Shown one piece after another: positions 50,286 through 58,952 of a DNA stretch of 64,000 nucleotides (positions within the stretch are counted from its first letter, which is position 1; each line of letters opens with the position of its first letter). Origin of the DNA: Xenorhabdus anantnagensis (GTDB taxonomy: Bacteria; Pseudomonadota; Gammaproteobacteria; Enterobacterales; Enterobacteriaceae); the NCBI RefSeq assembly GCF_028598555.1, contig NZ_JAQRFN010000002.1:124001-188000 (forward strand). Direction: 5' to 3'. Made by a program: the position numbers and the translations under genes. Under the pieces are notes generated by a model that saw only the letters and a list, made by a program, of their open reading frames with translations, ran no database searches and was not told where the DNA came from.

Positions 50286-51290
50286 TTATTTGCAAAGGTT
50301 TTCAGCTAAACGAAAACCCATAACATAAATATTTCTGGGAAATTTTCCATGGCGGCGAGTATTTCTGGCAAGATCTCGAAAACGAGAATAACTTCCTCCC
50401 CGAGCTACTCGATGTTTACCTTGAACATTAACTAAATCATCTTGTACAGCAACACCCTCCGGATAAGCTTCATAGTCTTCAGCAACATATTCTTCGACAT
50501 TACCTGCCATATCTAAACAACCAAAAGGTGAAGCACCACAAGAGAACATCCCAACTGGTGTTGTGGTAAATATTCCACTTTCTGCTGTATTGGCGTGATC
50601 TGGCAGAAACTGATTTCCCCACGGAAATTGCAGATTATTAGGACCCGCTGCCGCATATTCCCACTCGGCTTCATGAGGTAACCGGAAAATTCGTCCCGTT
50701 TTTTCTGTTAGCCACTGACAATAGCAATCAGCATCTTCAGCCGTAATACCATTAACGGGGTGATTAGCAAATTCAAAAGGGTAGCGTCCTAAAAACCAGG
50801 TATCTGGTAAACGGCTCTCACCACTATCTTGTAAAAAGGTCATATATTCAAAATGAGTAACAGGATATTTACCAATTCTATAAGGATTTAAATTAACATG
50901 ATGACGAGGGATTTCTTTTATTATCCATTCACGATCTAAATTTAAATCAGCCAGTGCAACCATAGTAGAATCTAAGTCATCAAGAGATAACCCAATATTA
51001 ATATCTCCTCCGGGAATATCTATCATTTCTGGTGCAATTGGATCCAATCGTGGGTCCCCTGCATATGAAAGTAATTGCCCAGATGTGTAACGATATTCTA
51101 ATGGAAAATCTGTGCTTTCAATAATGCTTAACCAGTGGTCTATATTTTCCTTTGATAGTTTTTTAAATTCTGCTAAGGTTAATTTTAAATTCCTAGTTGG
51201 AAGGTAATTTTCTTGCAATCCCAATAGCTTTCTATCACTTAAGCATGGAGATGCTTTTTCTAAGTAGCATGGTGAATGAAAATGCTTCAT
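50286..51290 (-). CDS. toxD: ToxD, SUMF1/formylglycine-generating-enzyme-fold protein
   Basis: 334 residues. The C-terminal 230 residues carry the SUMF1 fold: PYRIGKYPVTHFEYMTF, HPVNGITAEDADCYCQWL, FRLPHEAEWEYAAAG, FPWGNQ, CLDMAGNVEEYV, ARGGSYSRFRDLARN and MGFRLAENL. The catalytic cysteine pair of true formylglycine-generating enzymes is absent from the GGSY region (SRFRDLARNTRR), and there is no EgtB-type iron-binding N-terminal domain. It matches ToxD of toxoflavin operons by fold and context; it probably acts in forming the triazine ring, which I infer. Confidence 0.88.
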   Translation of the reverse strand: MKHFHSPCYLEKASPCLSDRKLLGLQENYLPTRNLKLTLAEFKKLSKENIDHWLSIIESTDFPLEYRYTSGQLLSYAGDPRLDPIAPEMIDIPGGDINIGLSLDDLDSTMVALADLNLDREWIIKEIPRHHVNLNPYRIGKYPVTHFEYMTFLQDSGESRLPDTWFLGRYPFEFANHPVNGITAEDADCYCQWLTEKTGRIFRLPHEAEWEYAAAGPNNLQFPWGNQFLPDHANTAESGIFTTTPVGMFSCGASPFGCLDMAGNVEEYVAEDYEAYPEGVAVQDDLVNVQGKHRVARGGSYSRFRDLARNTRRHGKFPRNIYVMGFRLAENLCK

Positions 51291-51349
51291 ACTTATTAAT
51301 TAATTTAAATTTCCAGTTGTCATTTTATATAATAAGGTAAATGTTAAAT

Positions 51350-52087
51350 TCAGTACTCACAAGTAAGACCTGTTTGCAGGCAATTACCCTGAAAAGTATT
51401 CCAGAATCCTTCTGGATAAGATTTTATATCACTATCTAAAAGTAGTGGTTTTCTCCATTCAGAATTTTTGAACCCGGCTTTTTCTAGTGCGCGTTGGTAA
51501 TCTTCACGGCTCCATCGATAAAATGTGAAAGAACTCGGTGGGTTAGTAACAAACTCAGCAGAGTGGCGAAAACCACCGTTCCAGCATTCTTCACTAAGAA
51601 CATTGACGCCATAGATATCAAAGTTCCCCATTTTCAATTGGAAATCAGGGTCAACAGTGTAAGCAATTAATTTTCCAGATGGTTTTATATTATCTGCAAT
51701 AACACGGAACATAGCTTCAAGATCATCTAATGATTCGGCATTGTTGAATAACCAAGCAGCAACAACAATATCGAATTTTCCGAATGATTCCATGGTGCAA
51801 ACGTTTCGAACATGAAACTCAAGATTGTCGCCATATTGGTCTGATTTTTCCCTAGCGAGTTTTATCATTTTTTCTGAAATATCTACACCAATCACTTTGG
51901 AAGCACCGCGGTGCCATAGTTCTCGACCAAAATAACCATATCCACAAGCTAAATCTAGAACAGATTTTCCATTGATATCACCGATCATATCGAATATCGT
52001 TCTGACTTCTATTTTACGTTGGGCAACTGTATCCGTAAATTCTTCGAAAAATTCTCCTATAGAATCATATATAATTTTCTTTTTCAT
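51350..52087 (-). CDS. toxA: ToxA, SAM-dependent N-methyltransferase of azapteridine biosynthesis
   Basis: 245 residues, the same length as Burkholderia glumae ToxA, and closely similar to it as I recall the sequence (YDSIGEFFEEFT, AQRKIEVRTIFDMIGD, AYTVDPDF, NCLQTGLTCEY at the end). SAM motif I is VLDLACGYGYFGREL and motif II region is IGVDISEKMIKLAR. The Burkholderia enzyme methylates 1,6-didesmethyltoxoflavin twice to toxoflavin via reumycin. CAGGAT provides a ribosome binding site. First gene of the minus-strand run A-D-B-C-E. Confidence 0.92.
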   Translation of the reverse strand: MKKKIIYDSIGEFFEEFTDTVAQRKIEVRTIFDMIGDINGKSVLDLACGYGYFGRELWHRGASKVIGVDISEKMIKLAREKSDQYGDNLEFHVRNVCTMESFGKFDIVVAAWLFNNAESLDDLEAMFRVIADNIKPSGKLIAYTVDPDFQLKMGNFDIYGVNVLSEECWNGGFRHSAEFVTNPPSSFTFYRWSREDYQRALEKAGFKNSEWRKPLLLDSDIKSYPEGFWNTFQGNCLQTGLTCEY

Positions 52088-52388
52088 TATTTAATCCTGA
52101 TAATAAATTAAATGTTTTTGTCAATGTTAGTATAAAAGAACGGTTAGATGATTATTTTCAGGGAGAATGATAGTTTCAATAAGATAAATTTCAAATTATT
52201 TTATTAGATATTGATAGTTAATAAATATAATTCATATCTATGGTAATTGATTTCATCATAAAAAACATTATTTATATAAAAAATAGTTATTTCGCAGGGT
52301 TTTGTTTTTTGTTTTACAAATCAAAAGGATACTTGTTGCCGGATAATATATTGCCATCTCAGAGCTGAAATGGCAAAAAAGTATAGTA
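52088..52388 (-). promoter_or_regulatory. toxR-toxA intergenic region, likely tox promoter
   Basis: 301 bases, very A+T rich, between the toxR stop and the toxA start. LysR regulators of this family bind T-N11-A sites in front of toxA in Burkholderia. Several loose GATA...TATC dyads occur (for example near 52209-52240), but none is distinctive enough to name as the operator. No RFN element is present. Confidence 0.45.
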
Positions 52389-53309
52389 TTAAAAATCATA
52401 CTGACTATTATTCAAGAAACGCATGACGACTTGCCTTAACCAGCAATGAGCCGCGTCTATTTCCAACCGTTTATGCCAAACCATTTTAAAATCGAAAGGA
52501 GAAATATTAAATGGCGGAGAAAATATTCGCAGATTGTGGTTGTTTTCTATGCTAATTAAACTGCGTCGAGCAACTGTAAGGATTAAATCAGTGCCAGAAA
52601 TGATATCGTTAGCTATTCCCCAGTGAGGAAGCTGTACACTAATTTTCCTATGTAAGCCTTTTTTCAATAAAACACGATCAATATCGTCTTCTGCGCCTGC
52701 TCGCATAGCAACAGAAACATGAGGGCGTGCTAGCCAAGAGTTCTGGTCTAAGTATCCATTTTCTGGAATAGTTGAAGCGTCAGCCAAACAAGAAAATTTT
52801 TCGACGAATAAAGCATGTGCGCGCAAGTCTTCAGGTATCTTTTGGGGAAATACACCGAGTGCAAGATCGATTTCACTATCAAGGACATCAATAAGCATTG
52901 ATTCCCGGCTTGCTTGGCTTATGGTTAATTTAGCATTTGGGGCAATAGTGCGAAATGTTCGAATTAAAGTGGGTAATAGAACACGAGCACCATAGTCTGA
53001 CATGGATAAACGGAATGTTCTGTTGGTTTGAGTGGGATCGAATACTTGGGGTTCTATGAGAGTATTGATTTGTCCCAAAACCTCACGAAGAGGTATGAGT
53101 AATTCTTGAGCTCGGGGAGTGAGTTCAAGTCTTCCAAAGCGACGAACAAGTAAAGGATCGTCGAACAAATTACGCAAATTTGCAAGCGCATGGCTTATTG
53201 CTGGTTGGCTTTTATGTAACCTATTTGCTGTACGGGTAATGTGCTTTTCGAGTAATAATACTTGCAAAGTCACTAAGAGATTAAGATCAATATTTCGCAA
53301 ATTATTCAT
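52389..53309 (-). CDS. toxR: ToxR-like LysR-family transcriptional regulator
   Basis: 306 residues. The N-terminal winged HTH reads NLLVTLQVLLLEKHITRTAN then LHKSQPAISHALANLRNLF and DPLLVRRFGRLELTPRAQEL. The rest is a periplasmic-binding-protein-like effector domain (about 90-300). In Burkholderia the LysR protein ToxR activates tox genes with toxoflavin as co-inducer. Here it lies upstream of toxA on the same strand instead of divergently. Function by context and family. Confidence 0.88.
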   Translation of the reverse strand: MNNLRNIDLNLLVTLQVLLLEKHITRTANRLHKSQPAISHALANLRNLFDDPLLVRRFGRLELTPRAQELLIPLREVLGQINTLIEPQVFDPTQTNRTFRLSMSDYGARVLLPTLIRTFRTIAPNAKLTISQASRESMLIDVLDSEIDLALGVFPQKIPEDLRAHALFVEKFSCLADASTIPENGYLDQNSWLARPHVSVAMRAGAEDDIDRVLLKKGLHRKISVQLPHWGIANDIISGTDLILTVARRSLISIENNHNLRIFSPPFNISPFDFKMVWHKRLEIDAAHCWLRQVVMRFLNNSQYDF

Positions 53310-53757
53310 AAATCTTATAATGAGATGTTATTTTTTTAATAAACTACATTAAATTTCATTTCATTTATAGTTTGTTTTTAAAAACAGTAGGCATTCAGAT
53401 CACAAAACCTAATGTCGATGTAGTAAAATGATAATTATGAATACATATTAGGAAAAATAGTTCTATTAGTAATTATTAGTTTAAGATATTATATTAATTA
53501 AGATTATCGATAGTTATTCTAAAATAAAAGTTTGGCAAGATATGTCCATTTCATTATAACCTTGTCTTATGCACTACCGTCTGCCGGGACTCAATCTGCG
53601 ATAAAAAATCCTACCAAATCGTATCTTACTTAACATCCGATGTTCGGCAATTAATGCGGGAACCAGTTATTGGTTGCTGCCAGAGAAACGGATTTAGTCG
53701 AATACCCTAATGTAGGGTTTTTTCTATTATCGAGAGAAATGCTTATTTAAAAATTTA
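53310..53757. other. Noncoding gap between toxR and IS1
   Basis: 448 bases. The first half is very A+T rich and should hold the toxR promoter. The second half (about 53560-53720) is more mixed, with sequence such as CTGCCGGGACTCAATCTGCG, and may be debris of another mobile element. I cannot identify it. Confidence 0.35.
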
Positions 53758-54530
53758 GGTCATGACTCCAAAGCGTTAATTTGATATTATTATGCTTTTT
53801 CATAGGGGGAGTATTATGACTGTCACGATAGCAGTTGTTTGCCGATACTGCAGCCAAACAGAACCGGTACGTAAACACGGAACAGGTAAAGCGGGTTTTC
53901 CGCGCTATTACTGCAAAGACTGCCAGAAAACCTTTCAACTTAACTATCGTTACAATGGTCATAAGCCCGGCATGAAAGAAAAAGTGATTGATATGGCGAT
54001 GAATGGTTCTGGTGTCAGGGATACCGGTCGTGTTTTAGGCATCGGCATCAACACGGTGATACGAACTTTAAAAAACTCTCACCAAAGCCGGTAACATCAA
54101 GGCAGGAAGCTTACAATGATGTCACGCTCATTTGCGAGTTGGATGAACAATGGTCTTTCGTCGGTAACAAAAAACAACGTCATTGGTTTTGGTATGCTTT
54201 TGATACCAAAAGAAAACAAGTCATCGCCCATGTATTTGGTCCCCGAAACGATGAAGCCTGTCGAAAACGCCTTGATTTATTGGCACCTGTTAATATTCGT
54301 TTTATGACGACCGATAACTGGGGGAGTTATGTTCGGGAAATTGAACCAGAAAAACATTTGGTGGGCAAAATTTTTACCCAGCGTATAGAGCGACATAATC
54401 TTACTCTACGCATTCATATCAAACGATTAGCAAGAAGAACTCTTTGTTATTCACGCTTGGTAGAAATTCATGAAAAACTTATTGGTGCCTATATTGAAAA
54501 ATATCATTATAACGCTTTGGAGTCATGACC
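53758..54530 (+). mobile_element. IS1-family insertion sequence
   Basis: 773 bases bounded by perfect inverted repeats: GGTCATGACTCCAAAGCGTTA at the left (53758-53778) and its complement at the right, ending 54530. IS1 is normally about 768 bases. The flanks do not show a matching 8-9 base target duplication, so a rearrangement may have followed insertion. Confidence 0.92.
53816..54528 (+). CDS. insAB': IS1 transposase InsAB', made by programmed -1 frameshift
   Basis: InsA (53816-54094) is a 92-residue zinc-finger/HTH protein with CRYCSQTEPVRKHGTGKAGF and YYCKDCQKTF. At 54069-54075 the slippery A AAA AAC heptamer allows a -1 shift into the InsB frame, which is open to 54528. After the shift the sequence runs KLSPKPVTSRQEAYNDVTLI and CELDEQWSFVGNKKQRHWFW, then TTDNWGSYVREI and QRIERHNLTLR. 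Both frames are undamaged, so the element looks functional. Confidence 0.9.
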
Positions 54531-54574
54531 AAAATGGCTAATTCTGAATACAATTCCAATCTCAAGGCTTCATA

Positions 54575-54655
54575 TCAAAAACCCTGTTCAACCACCAGAT
54601 TAACGACTTCTCTTTTAAAGTTATCGGTAAATTTTTGAGGCGATTTTCGTTTCAT
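54575..54655 (-). pseudogene. IS3-family OrfA N-terminal fragment
   Basis: On the minus strand ATG at 54655 opens MKRKSPQKFTDNFKREVVNL and VVEQGF, then TGA. This is the start of an IS3-type OrfA (HTH region). GGTGTC lies just upstream. Everything downstream has been lost by the IS1 side junction. Confidence 0.7.
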
Positions 54656-54738
54656 AAAGACACCTTAATACTACAGCCGTAGCTCATCATGTATCATGAT
54701 AACGCTTCTTTTCTTCTCCGCATAAGGGGAGGTGTCAA

Positions 54739-55053
54739 ATGCTGCACACACCGGCTCACTCCTGGGAATGGGCGCTACTGGCATTACCTGCTCGGTTGAC
54801 TCCCTTGTTTCACCCTGGCGGTTCACGCCAACACTGCCTTGATTATCTTCGGGGCTTACTCTGTGACGTTGAACGTAAAAATAGCTGGCAACTGGCTGAA
54901 TGGTTAGGCGAAACGTCACCCGATAACCTGCAGTATTTATTGGAGCGTGCCCGCTGGGATGTCGATGTTGCCCGCGATATTCTGCGTGACTATGTGACGG
55001 AACATTTAGGCGATGAACACGGTGTACTCATTAAATTGATGTCACGACCGTAA
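54739..55053 (+). pseudogene. IS701-family transposase N-terminal fragment
   Basis: 104 codons. DVERKNSWQLAEWLGE, LQYLLERARWDVDVARDILR and EHLGDEHGVLI are the conserved start of IS701-type transposases, where an Asp-Glu of the DDE domain normally follows. Here homology stops at KLMSRP and a stop codon, so only the first quarter remains. Confidence 0.75.
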
Positions 55054-55566
55054 AAACTTGACCTTTCATTCAATTAATCAATTGTTAGTCACATTATTTA
55101 ATTTAAATCAAATTCTAACTATAGAAGGTGCAATATGAATAAAGCTATTTCACTTATGACTCATGGCAAAAAAGCCATCAATATTCAGATTAAAATATTA
55201 ATTTTATAAATAACCATGGTTATTATTAGTAAACTTATTATCACTTACATTGATAATAAGTATATTCACAAAATCCATCACTCTTGAAATAATCATCTGC
55301 AAAACCAATATAAAAATCGAACTCAATATTCATTCAACTAATTTTAAATTAACAGACTAAATAAATATCCACATACATAACCGCAGTTAATGAATTCTAA
55401 AGGCAAATAAAAAGCAGAGATAAAATCGAATAGGATTTAGAAAATTCCTCAATGGAATCCATAATGAAATGATAGATGTAGCAGTATCGTAAGAATTTAT
55501 TTAAACTAATCTATACAACGTCACTATGACATAAGCTATATCATCTCATCTAACAAGAGAAAAATA
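55054..55566. other. Intergenic region before the aryl polyene cluster
   Basis: 513 bases, A+T rich. It must contain the promoter of the ape genes, which I cannot place. The only coding signal is a 24-codon frame at 55135-55209 with a good ribosome binding site. Confidence 0.45.
55135..55209 (+). CDS. Possible 24-residue peptide upstream of the ape cluster
   Basis: ATG at 55135 is preceded by AGAAGG at ideal spacing. The frame encodes MNKAISLMTHGKKAINIQIK then ILIL and a stop. It may be the start of a truncated gene, a leader peptide or chance. There is no homologue that I recognise. Confidence 0.25.
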   Translation: MNKAISLMTHGKKAINIQIKILIL

Positions 55567-55956
55567 ATGAAAACTTCATATAAGCTATTAATTAGCCTAG
55601 CTTGCGTCATCACGCTCGCTGGCTGTGCCAATAACGCACCAATATTAACTCCCCAATCCACTATCATGACTCATAATTCTCTGCCTTCCGTGAAAAAAGC
55701 TATTTTGGAAGCAGGTAAAAAACGTAAGTGGACAATGACTGAAGTTTCTCCCGGTGTTATTGATGGATTCCTGAAAAAACGCGATCATGGTGTTCAAATA
55801 CGCATCAATTATACCGCCAAAAACTACTCTATCAATTATGTCAATAGCCATAAATTAAGAGAGAGCAACGGAAAAATTCATCGTAATTATAACCGTTGGG
55901 TCAATAACCTGGATAAAGACATTCAGTTAAATTTAGCCCTGTTGGCTAATCAATAA
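55567..55956 (+). CDS. apeA: Small lipoprotein at the start of the aryl polyene cluster
   Basis: 129 residues. Signal peptide II: MKTSYKLLISLACVITLAGC with the lipidated cysteine at position 20. The mature part has KKAILEAGKKRKWTMTEVSP and ends with NLDKDIQLNLALLANQ. A lipoprotein gene opens APE clusters in Xenorhabdus, which is why I use the symbol; the assignment relies on position. Role in APE synthesis or display is not known. 106 bases separate it from apeB. Confidence 0.65.
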   Translation: MKTSYKLLISLACVITLAGCANNAPILTPQSTIMTHNSLPSVKKAILEAGKKRKWTMTEVSPGVIDGFLKKRDHGVQIRINYTAKNYSINYVNSHKLRESNGKIHRNYNRWVNNLDKDIQLNLALLANQ

Positions 55957-56062
55957 ATTTCAGCTTTAAGGCCTATCCCCATATCGGTGAAAACATACTG
56001 ATAAGATAGGCTTTAGTTTTCAATATACTTTCTAGCTACAGACATATCGGATATCTGGATAT

Positions 56063-57136
56063 ATGACCGCACCCTATAATTATGACAAAGATGAGTTCAG
56101 TGCACTTGAGGCAATTACAGAAGCTCAGCGTATTGCTTTTGCTCCTATGCTATTTCAAACAGCAATTGGACTACGCGATTGCGGAATTTTATCTTTCTTG
56201 GATAAAAACCACAAAAATGGTGCAACTAAAGATGAAATTTGCAGGAACTCCGAATTAGATAGCTACGGTGTGGGTATTTTGTTGGATATGGGGTTGAGCG
56301 GCAGAATTATTATTAAGCAAGATGATCGTTATTTCCTCAGTAAAATCGGACATTATTTGCTACATGACAAGATGACTCGCGTCAATATGGATTTCACTCA
56401 GGACGTTTGTTATCAAGGGCTATTTCACTTAAAAGAATCTCTTCTGAAAAATAAGCCTGCCGGATTAAAAGTGTTCGGTGAATGGCCAACAATTTATCCT
56501 GCTCTGAGCCAATTACCTGAGCCTGCTAAAACAAGCTGGTTTTCATTCGACCATTTTTATTCTGATTCCGCTTTTAGTGCGGCATTGAAAACTATTTTCT
56601 CCATAAATCCGAAAGTGATTTATGATGTTGGTGGCAATACAGGAAAATGGGCATTGCGCTGTTGCCAATATGACAGTAAAGTCAGCGTCACTATTCTGGA
56701 TTTACCCCAGCAAATAAAATTGGCTGAAGAAAATATACGCAGCCAAGGTATGGCTGATCGTATTTTCGGCTATCCTATTGACATGTTATCGGATAATGAC
56801 TTACCCACAGAAGCAGATATCTGGTGGATGAGCCAATTCTTGGATTGTTTTTCCGAAACACAAATTATAGGCATTTTACGCAAGATCTCCGCAGCCATGA
56901 AACCTGATGCGCGAATTTGCATCATGGAGCTGTTTTGGGACTGCCAGCCTTTTGAAGCAGCGGCTTATAGCCTTAATGCTACCTCGCTTTATTTTACTTG
57001 TATGGCAAATGGTAATAGTCGTTTTTATAGCGTTGATGATTTTTCCCAATTCCTTAATAAAGCTGGGTTGGTAATAGAAAACCAAATTGATCAGCTAGGG
57101 CTAGGACACACATTACTGATCTGCAAGAAGCAGTAA
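56063..57136 (+). CDS. apeB: ApeB, SAM-dependent methyltransferase
   Basis: 357 residues. An N-terminal helical dimerisation/winged-helix part (about 1-120) precedes a Rossmann methyltransferase domain with VIYDVGGNTGKWALRC (motif I, about residue 190), VTILDLPQQIKLAEENI and MLSDNDLPTEADIWWMSQFL. This is the plant-type O-methyltransferase (Methyltransf_2) layout. It likely methylates the aryl head group of the polyene. 13 bases before apeC. Confidence 0.85.
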   Translation: MTAPYNYDKDEFSALEAITEAQRIAFAPMLFQTAIGLRDCGILSFLDKNHKNGATKDEICRNSELDSYGVGILLDMGLSGRIIIKQDDRYFLSKIGHYLLHDKMTRVNMDFTQDVCYQGLFHLKESLLKNKPAGLKVFGEWPTIYPALSQLPEPAKTSWFSFDHFYSDSAFSAALKTIFSINPKVIYDVGGNTGKWALRCCQYDSKVSVTILDLPQQIKLAEENIRSQGMADRIFGYPIDMLSDNDLPTEADIWWMSQFLDCFSETQIIGILRKISAAMKPDARICIMELFWDCQPFEAAAYSLNATSLYFTCMANGNSRFYSVDDFSQFLNKAGLVIENQIDQLGLGHTLLICKKQ

Positions 57137-57149
57137 CGAACGGTATTTC

Positions 57150-57878
57150 ATGAAATTGACATTGGATATTACAGACTGGCAAGCAATCGCCCCAGGACTT
57201 TCTCTTGCTGAAGAGTGGGAAGAGTGGTCTGCGACATTACCAGCTACTATTGATAAATCACAGCCATTAGAGAAATGTGCCCAATTGCCCATGATGACAG
57301 CTCGCCGTTTAAGCTCCGGCAGCCGTCTTGCCGTGGATTGTGGTTTAAGCATCCTGCGCCGTAATCAAGTCGATGCCATTGTCTATACCAGCCGTCACGG
57401 CGAATTGGAACGCAATTATCAAATATTGCAGAATCTGGCGCAAAAAGAGAGTGTTTCGCCAACCAATTTTGCCATGTCAGTTCATAACTCTTCTGTCGGT
57501 AATCTAACCATTGTGGCGAAGGCTCCTCTGGTTTCCTCTTCCGTTTCGGCAGGCATTGACAGTTTCCAGCAAGGGCTGTTTGAAGCCTCAACACTGCTTC
57601 ATGCGGGTCACCGCAAAGTCCTGCTGGTCGATTTTGATGGTGAGATCCCCAGCTTTTATCACAATGTCATAGATGCCAATACCCCAACCTATCCATTTGC
57701 AGTCGCTCTATTGCTGGAGTCAGGTACTTGTTTGCGCTGTACAAAGCAATCTTCATCAGAAGCAGAGCCTGACCTTCCTCAAAGCCTCCAGTTTCTTCAT
57801 GGCTGGTTACGGAGCAAGCAGAATTTCACTGTTTCAGGAGATCATTGCCAATGGAATTGGAGCCTGTCAGATGATTAA
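57150..57878 (+). CDS. apeC: ApeC, ketosynthase-like chain length factor
   Basis: 242 residues, about half the size of a full ketosynthase (PF13723-type). The region aligned with the ketosynthase nucleophile reads AMSVHNSSVGNLTIVAKAP, with no active-site cysteine, as expected for a chain length factor. In Xenorhabdus ApeC pairs with the ketosynthase ApeO, which would lie beyond the right edge. Overlaps apeD by 8 bases. Confidence 0.85.
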   Translation: MKLTLDITDWQAIAPGLSLAEEWEEWSATLPATIDKSQPLEKCAQLPMMTARRLSSGSRLAVDCGLSILRRNQVDAIVYTSRHGELERNYQILQNLAQKESVSPTNFAMSVHNSSVGNLTIVAKAPLVSSSVSAGIDSFQQGLFEASTLLHAGHRKVLLVDFDGEIPSFYHNVIDANTPTYPFAVALLLESGTCLRCTKQSSSEAEPDLPQSLQFLHGWLRSKQNFTVSGDHCQWNWSLSDD

Positions 57879-58662
57879 AAGGGTTTCAATCAATATCACT
57901 GAACGCATTAACTGGCTCTGGCGTCTGCTCATGACCGGATTTTGTTTTACCCTGTTTGGCGTTGGTGGGTTACTGCTTTCTCTTATTTGGTTCAATTTAT
58001 TGCTGGTTTTCCTACGCAATGAAAGTAAACGTTGCCATCTCGCACGCCACAGCATTTCATTCAGTTTTCGCCTGTTCCTTTTTTTGACCAGAAAACTGGG
58101 AGTACTGGATTACCATTTCAATGGGCTGGATAAAATTCGTGCGGATAAAGGCTGCTTGATTGTTGCTAATCACCCGACTTTACTGGATTACGTCATTCTG
58201 GCCTCAACGCTGCCAAACGTGGATTGCATCGTAAAATCTGCGTTACTGCGCAATCCTTTTGTCAGCGGTGTAATCCGCTCTGCACGTTACCTGATTAACA
58301 GTGATGCAGAAACTCTGCTTCCTGCTTGCCGCGAACGGCTGACTTCCGGTCACAATATCCTGATTTTCCCGGAAGGAACGCGTACGACGCCCGGTCAACC
58401 TATTTCGCTTCAACGTGGAGCCGCTAATATCGCCGTGCGATGTGAATGTGATTTGCGGATCATACATATTGCTTGCAGCCAGACTATGCTGGATAAAAAA
58501 AGCAAGTGGTATCAAATCCCACCGAAAAAACCCATTTATACGATCACTATTGGTGAACAACTCACCAATGAAAATTTTGCTGTTGATATAGAAAATGGGT
58601 ATGCCATTGCTGCCCGCCAACTCAATCGTCAGCTAACTCAATTACTCACACCATCAAACTAA
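57871..58662 (+). CDS. apeD: ApeD, lysophospholipid-type acyltransferase
   Basis: 263 residues from the ATG at 57871, which overlaps the apeC stop (ATGATTAA). N-terminal membrane segment (LMTGFCFTLFGVGGLLLSLI). Acyltransferase motifs: NHPTLLDYVI (HX4D, about residue 100) and IFPEGTRTTPGQ (about 168). PlsC family (PF01553). Presumably transfers an acyl or the polyene chain to a membrane anchor. The frame extends upstream within apeC but that is not preferred. Confidence 0.85.
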   Translation: MIKRVSINITERINWLWRLLMTGFCFTLFGVGGLLLSLIWFNLLLVFLRNESKRCHLARHSISFSFRLFLFLTRKLGVLDYHFNGLDKIRADKGCLIVANHPTLLDYVILASTLPNVDCIVKSALLRNPFVSGVIRSARYLINSDAETLLPACRERLTSGHNILIFPEGTRTTPGQPISLQRGAANIAVRCECDLRIIHIACSQTMLDKKSKWYQIPPKKPIYTITIGEQLTNENFAVDIENGYAIAARQLNRQLTQLLTPSN

Positions 58663-58665
58663 CAG

Positions 58666-58938
58666 ATGTCGGATACGATGATGCAAGCATTACATATTGA
58701 AATAAAACAATTAATTATAGACACCCTGAATTTGGAAGAACTTACACCAGAAGATATTGAAACTGATGCCCCCCTGTTTGGCGACGGATTGGGCTTAGAT
58801 TCAATTGATGCTCTGGAGCTGGGGTTGGCAGTAAAAAATCGCTTTGGCATCGTCCTATCCTCTGAAAGTGAAGAAATGCGCCAACACTTTACTTCTGTAG
58901 CCACATTGGCCGCTTATATCCAATCACAGCAAGCATAA
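58666..58938 (+). CDS. apeE: ApeE, acyl carrier protein
   Basis: 90 residues, acidic. The phosphopantetheine site is the Ser in GLGLDSIDALELG (about residue 45). ApeE is one of two carriers in the cluster and carries the growing polyene in the Xenorhabdus system. It starts 3 bases after the apeD stop. Confidence 0.9.
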   Translation: MSDTMMQALHIEIKQLIIDTLNLEELTPEDIETDAPLFGDGLGLDSIDALELGLAVKNRFGIVLSSESEEMRQHFTSVATLAAYIQSQQA

Positions 58939-58952
58939 GAGCAGGTGTAATC

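Noticed and set aside
50286-51290. ToxD as a sulfatase-maturation (formylglycine) enzyme
   Set aside because: The catalytic cysteines are missing and no sulfatase gene is nearby.
53560-53720. Possible transposon debris left of IS1
   Set aside because: No frame or inverted repeat could be assigned, so it is only noted as unidentified.
53749-54539. Target-site duplication around IS1
   Set aside because: Left flank AAAAATTTA and right flank AAAATGGCT do not match over the expected 8-9 bases.
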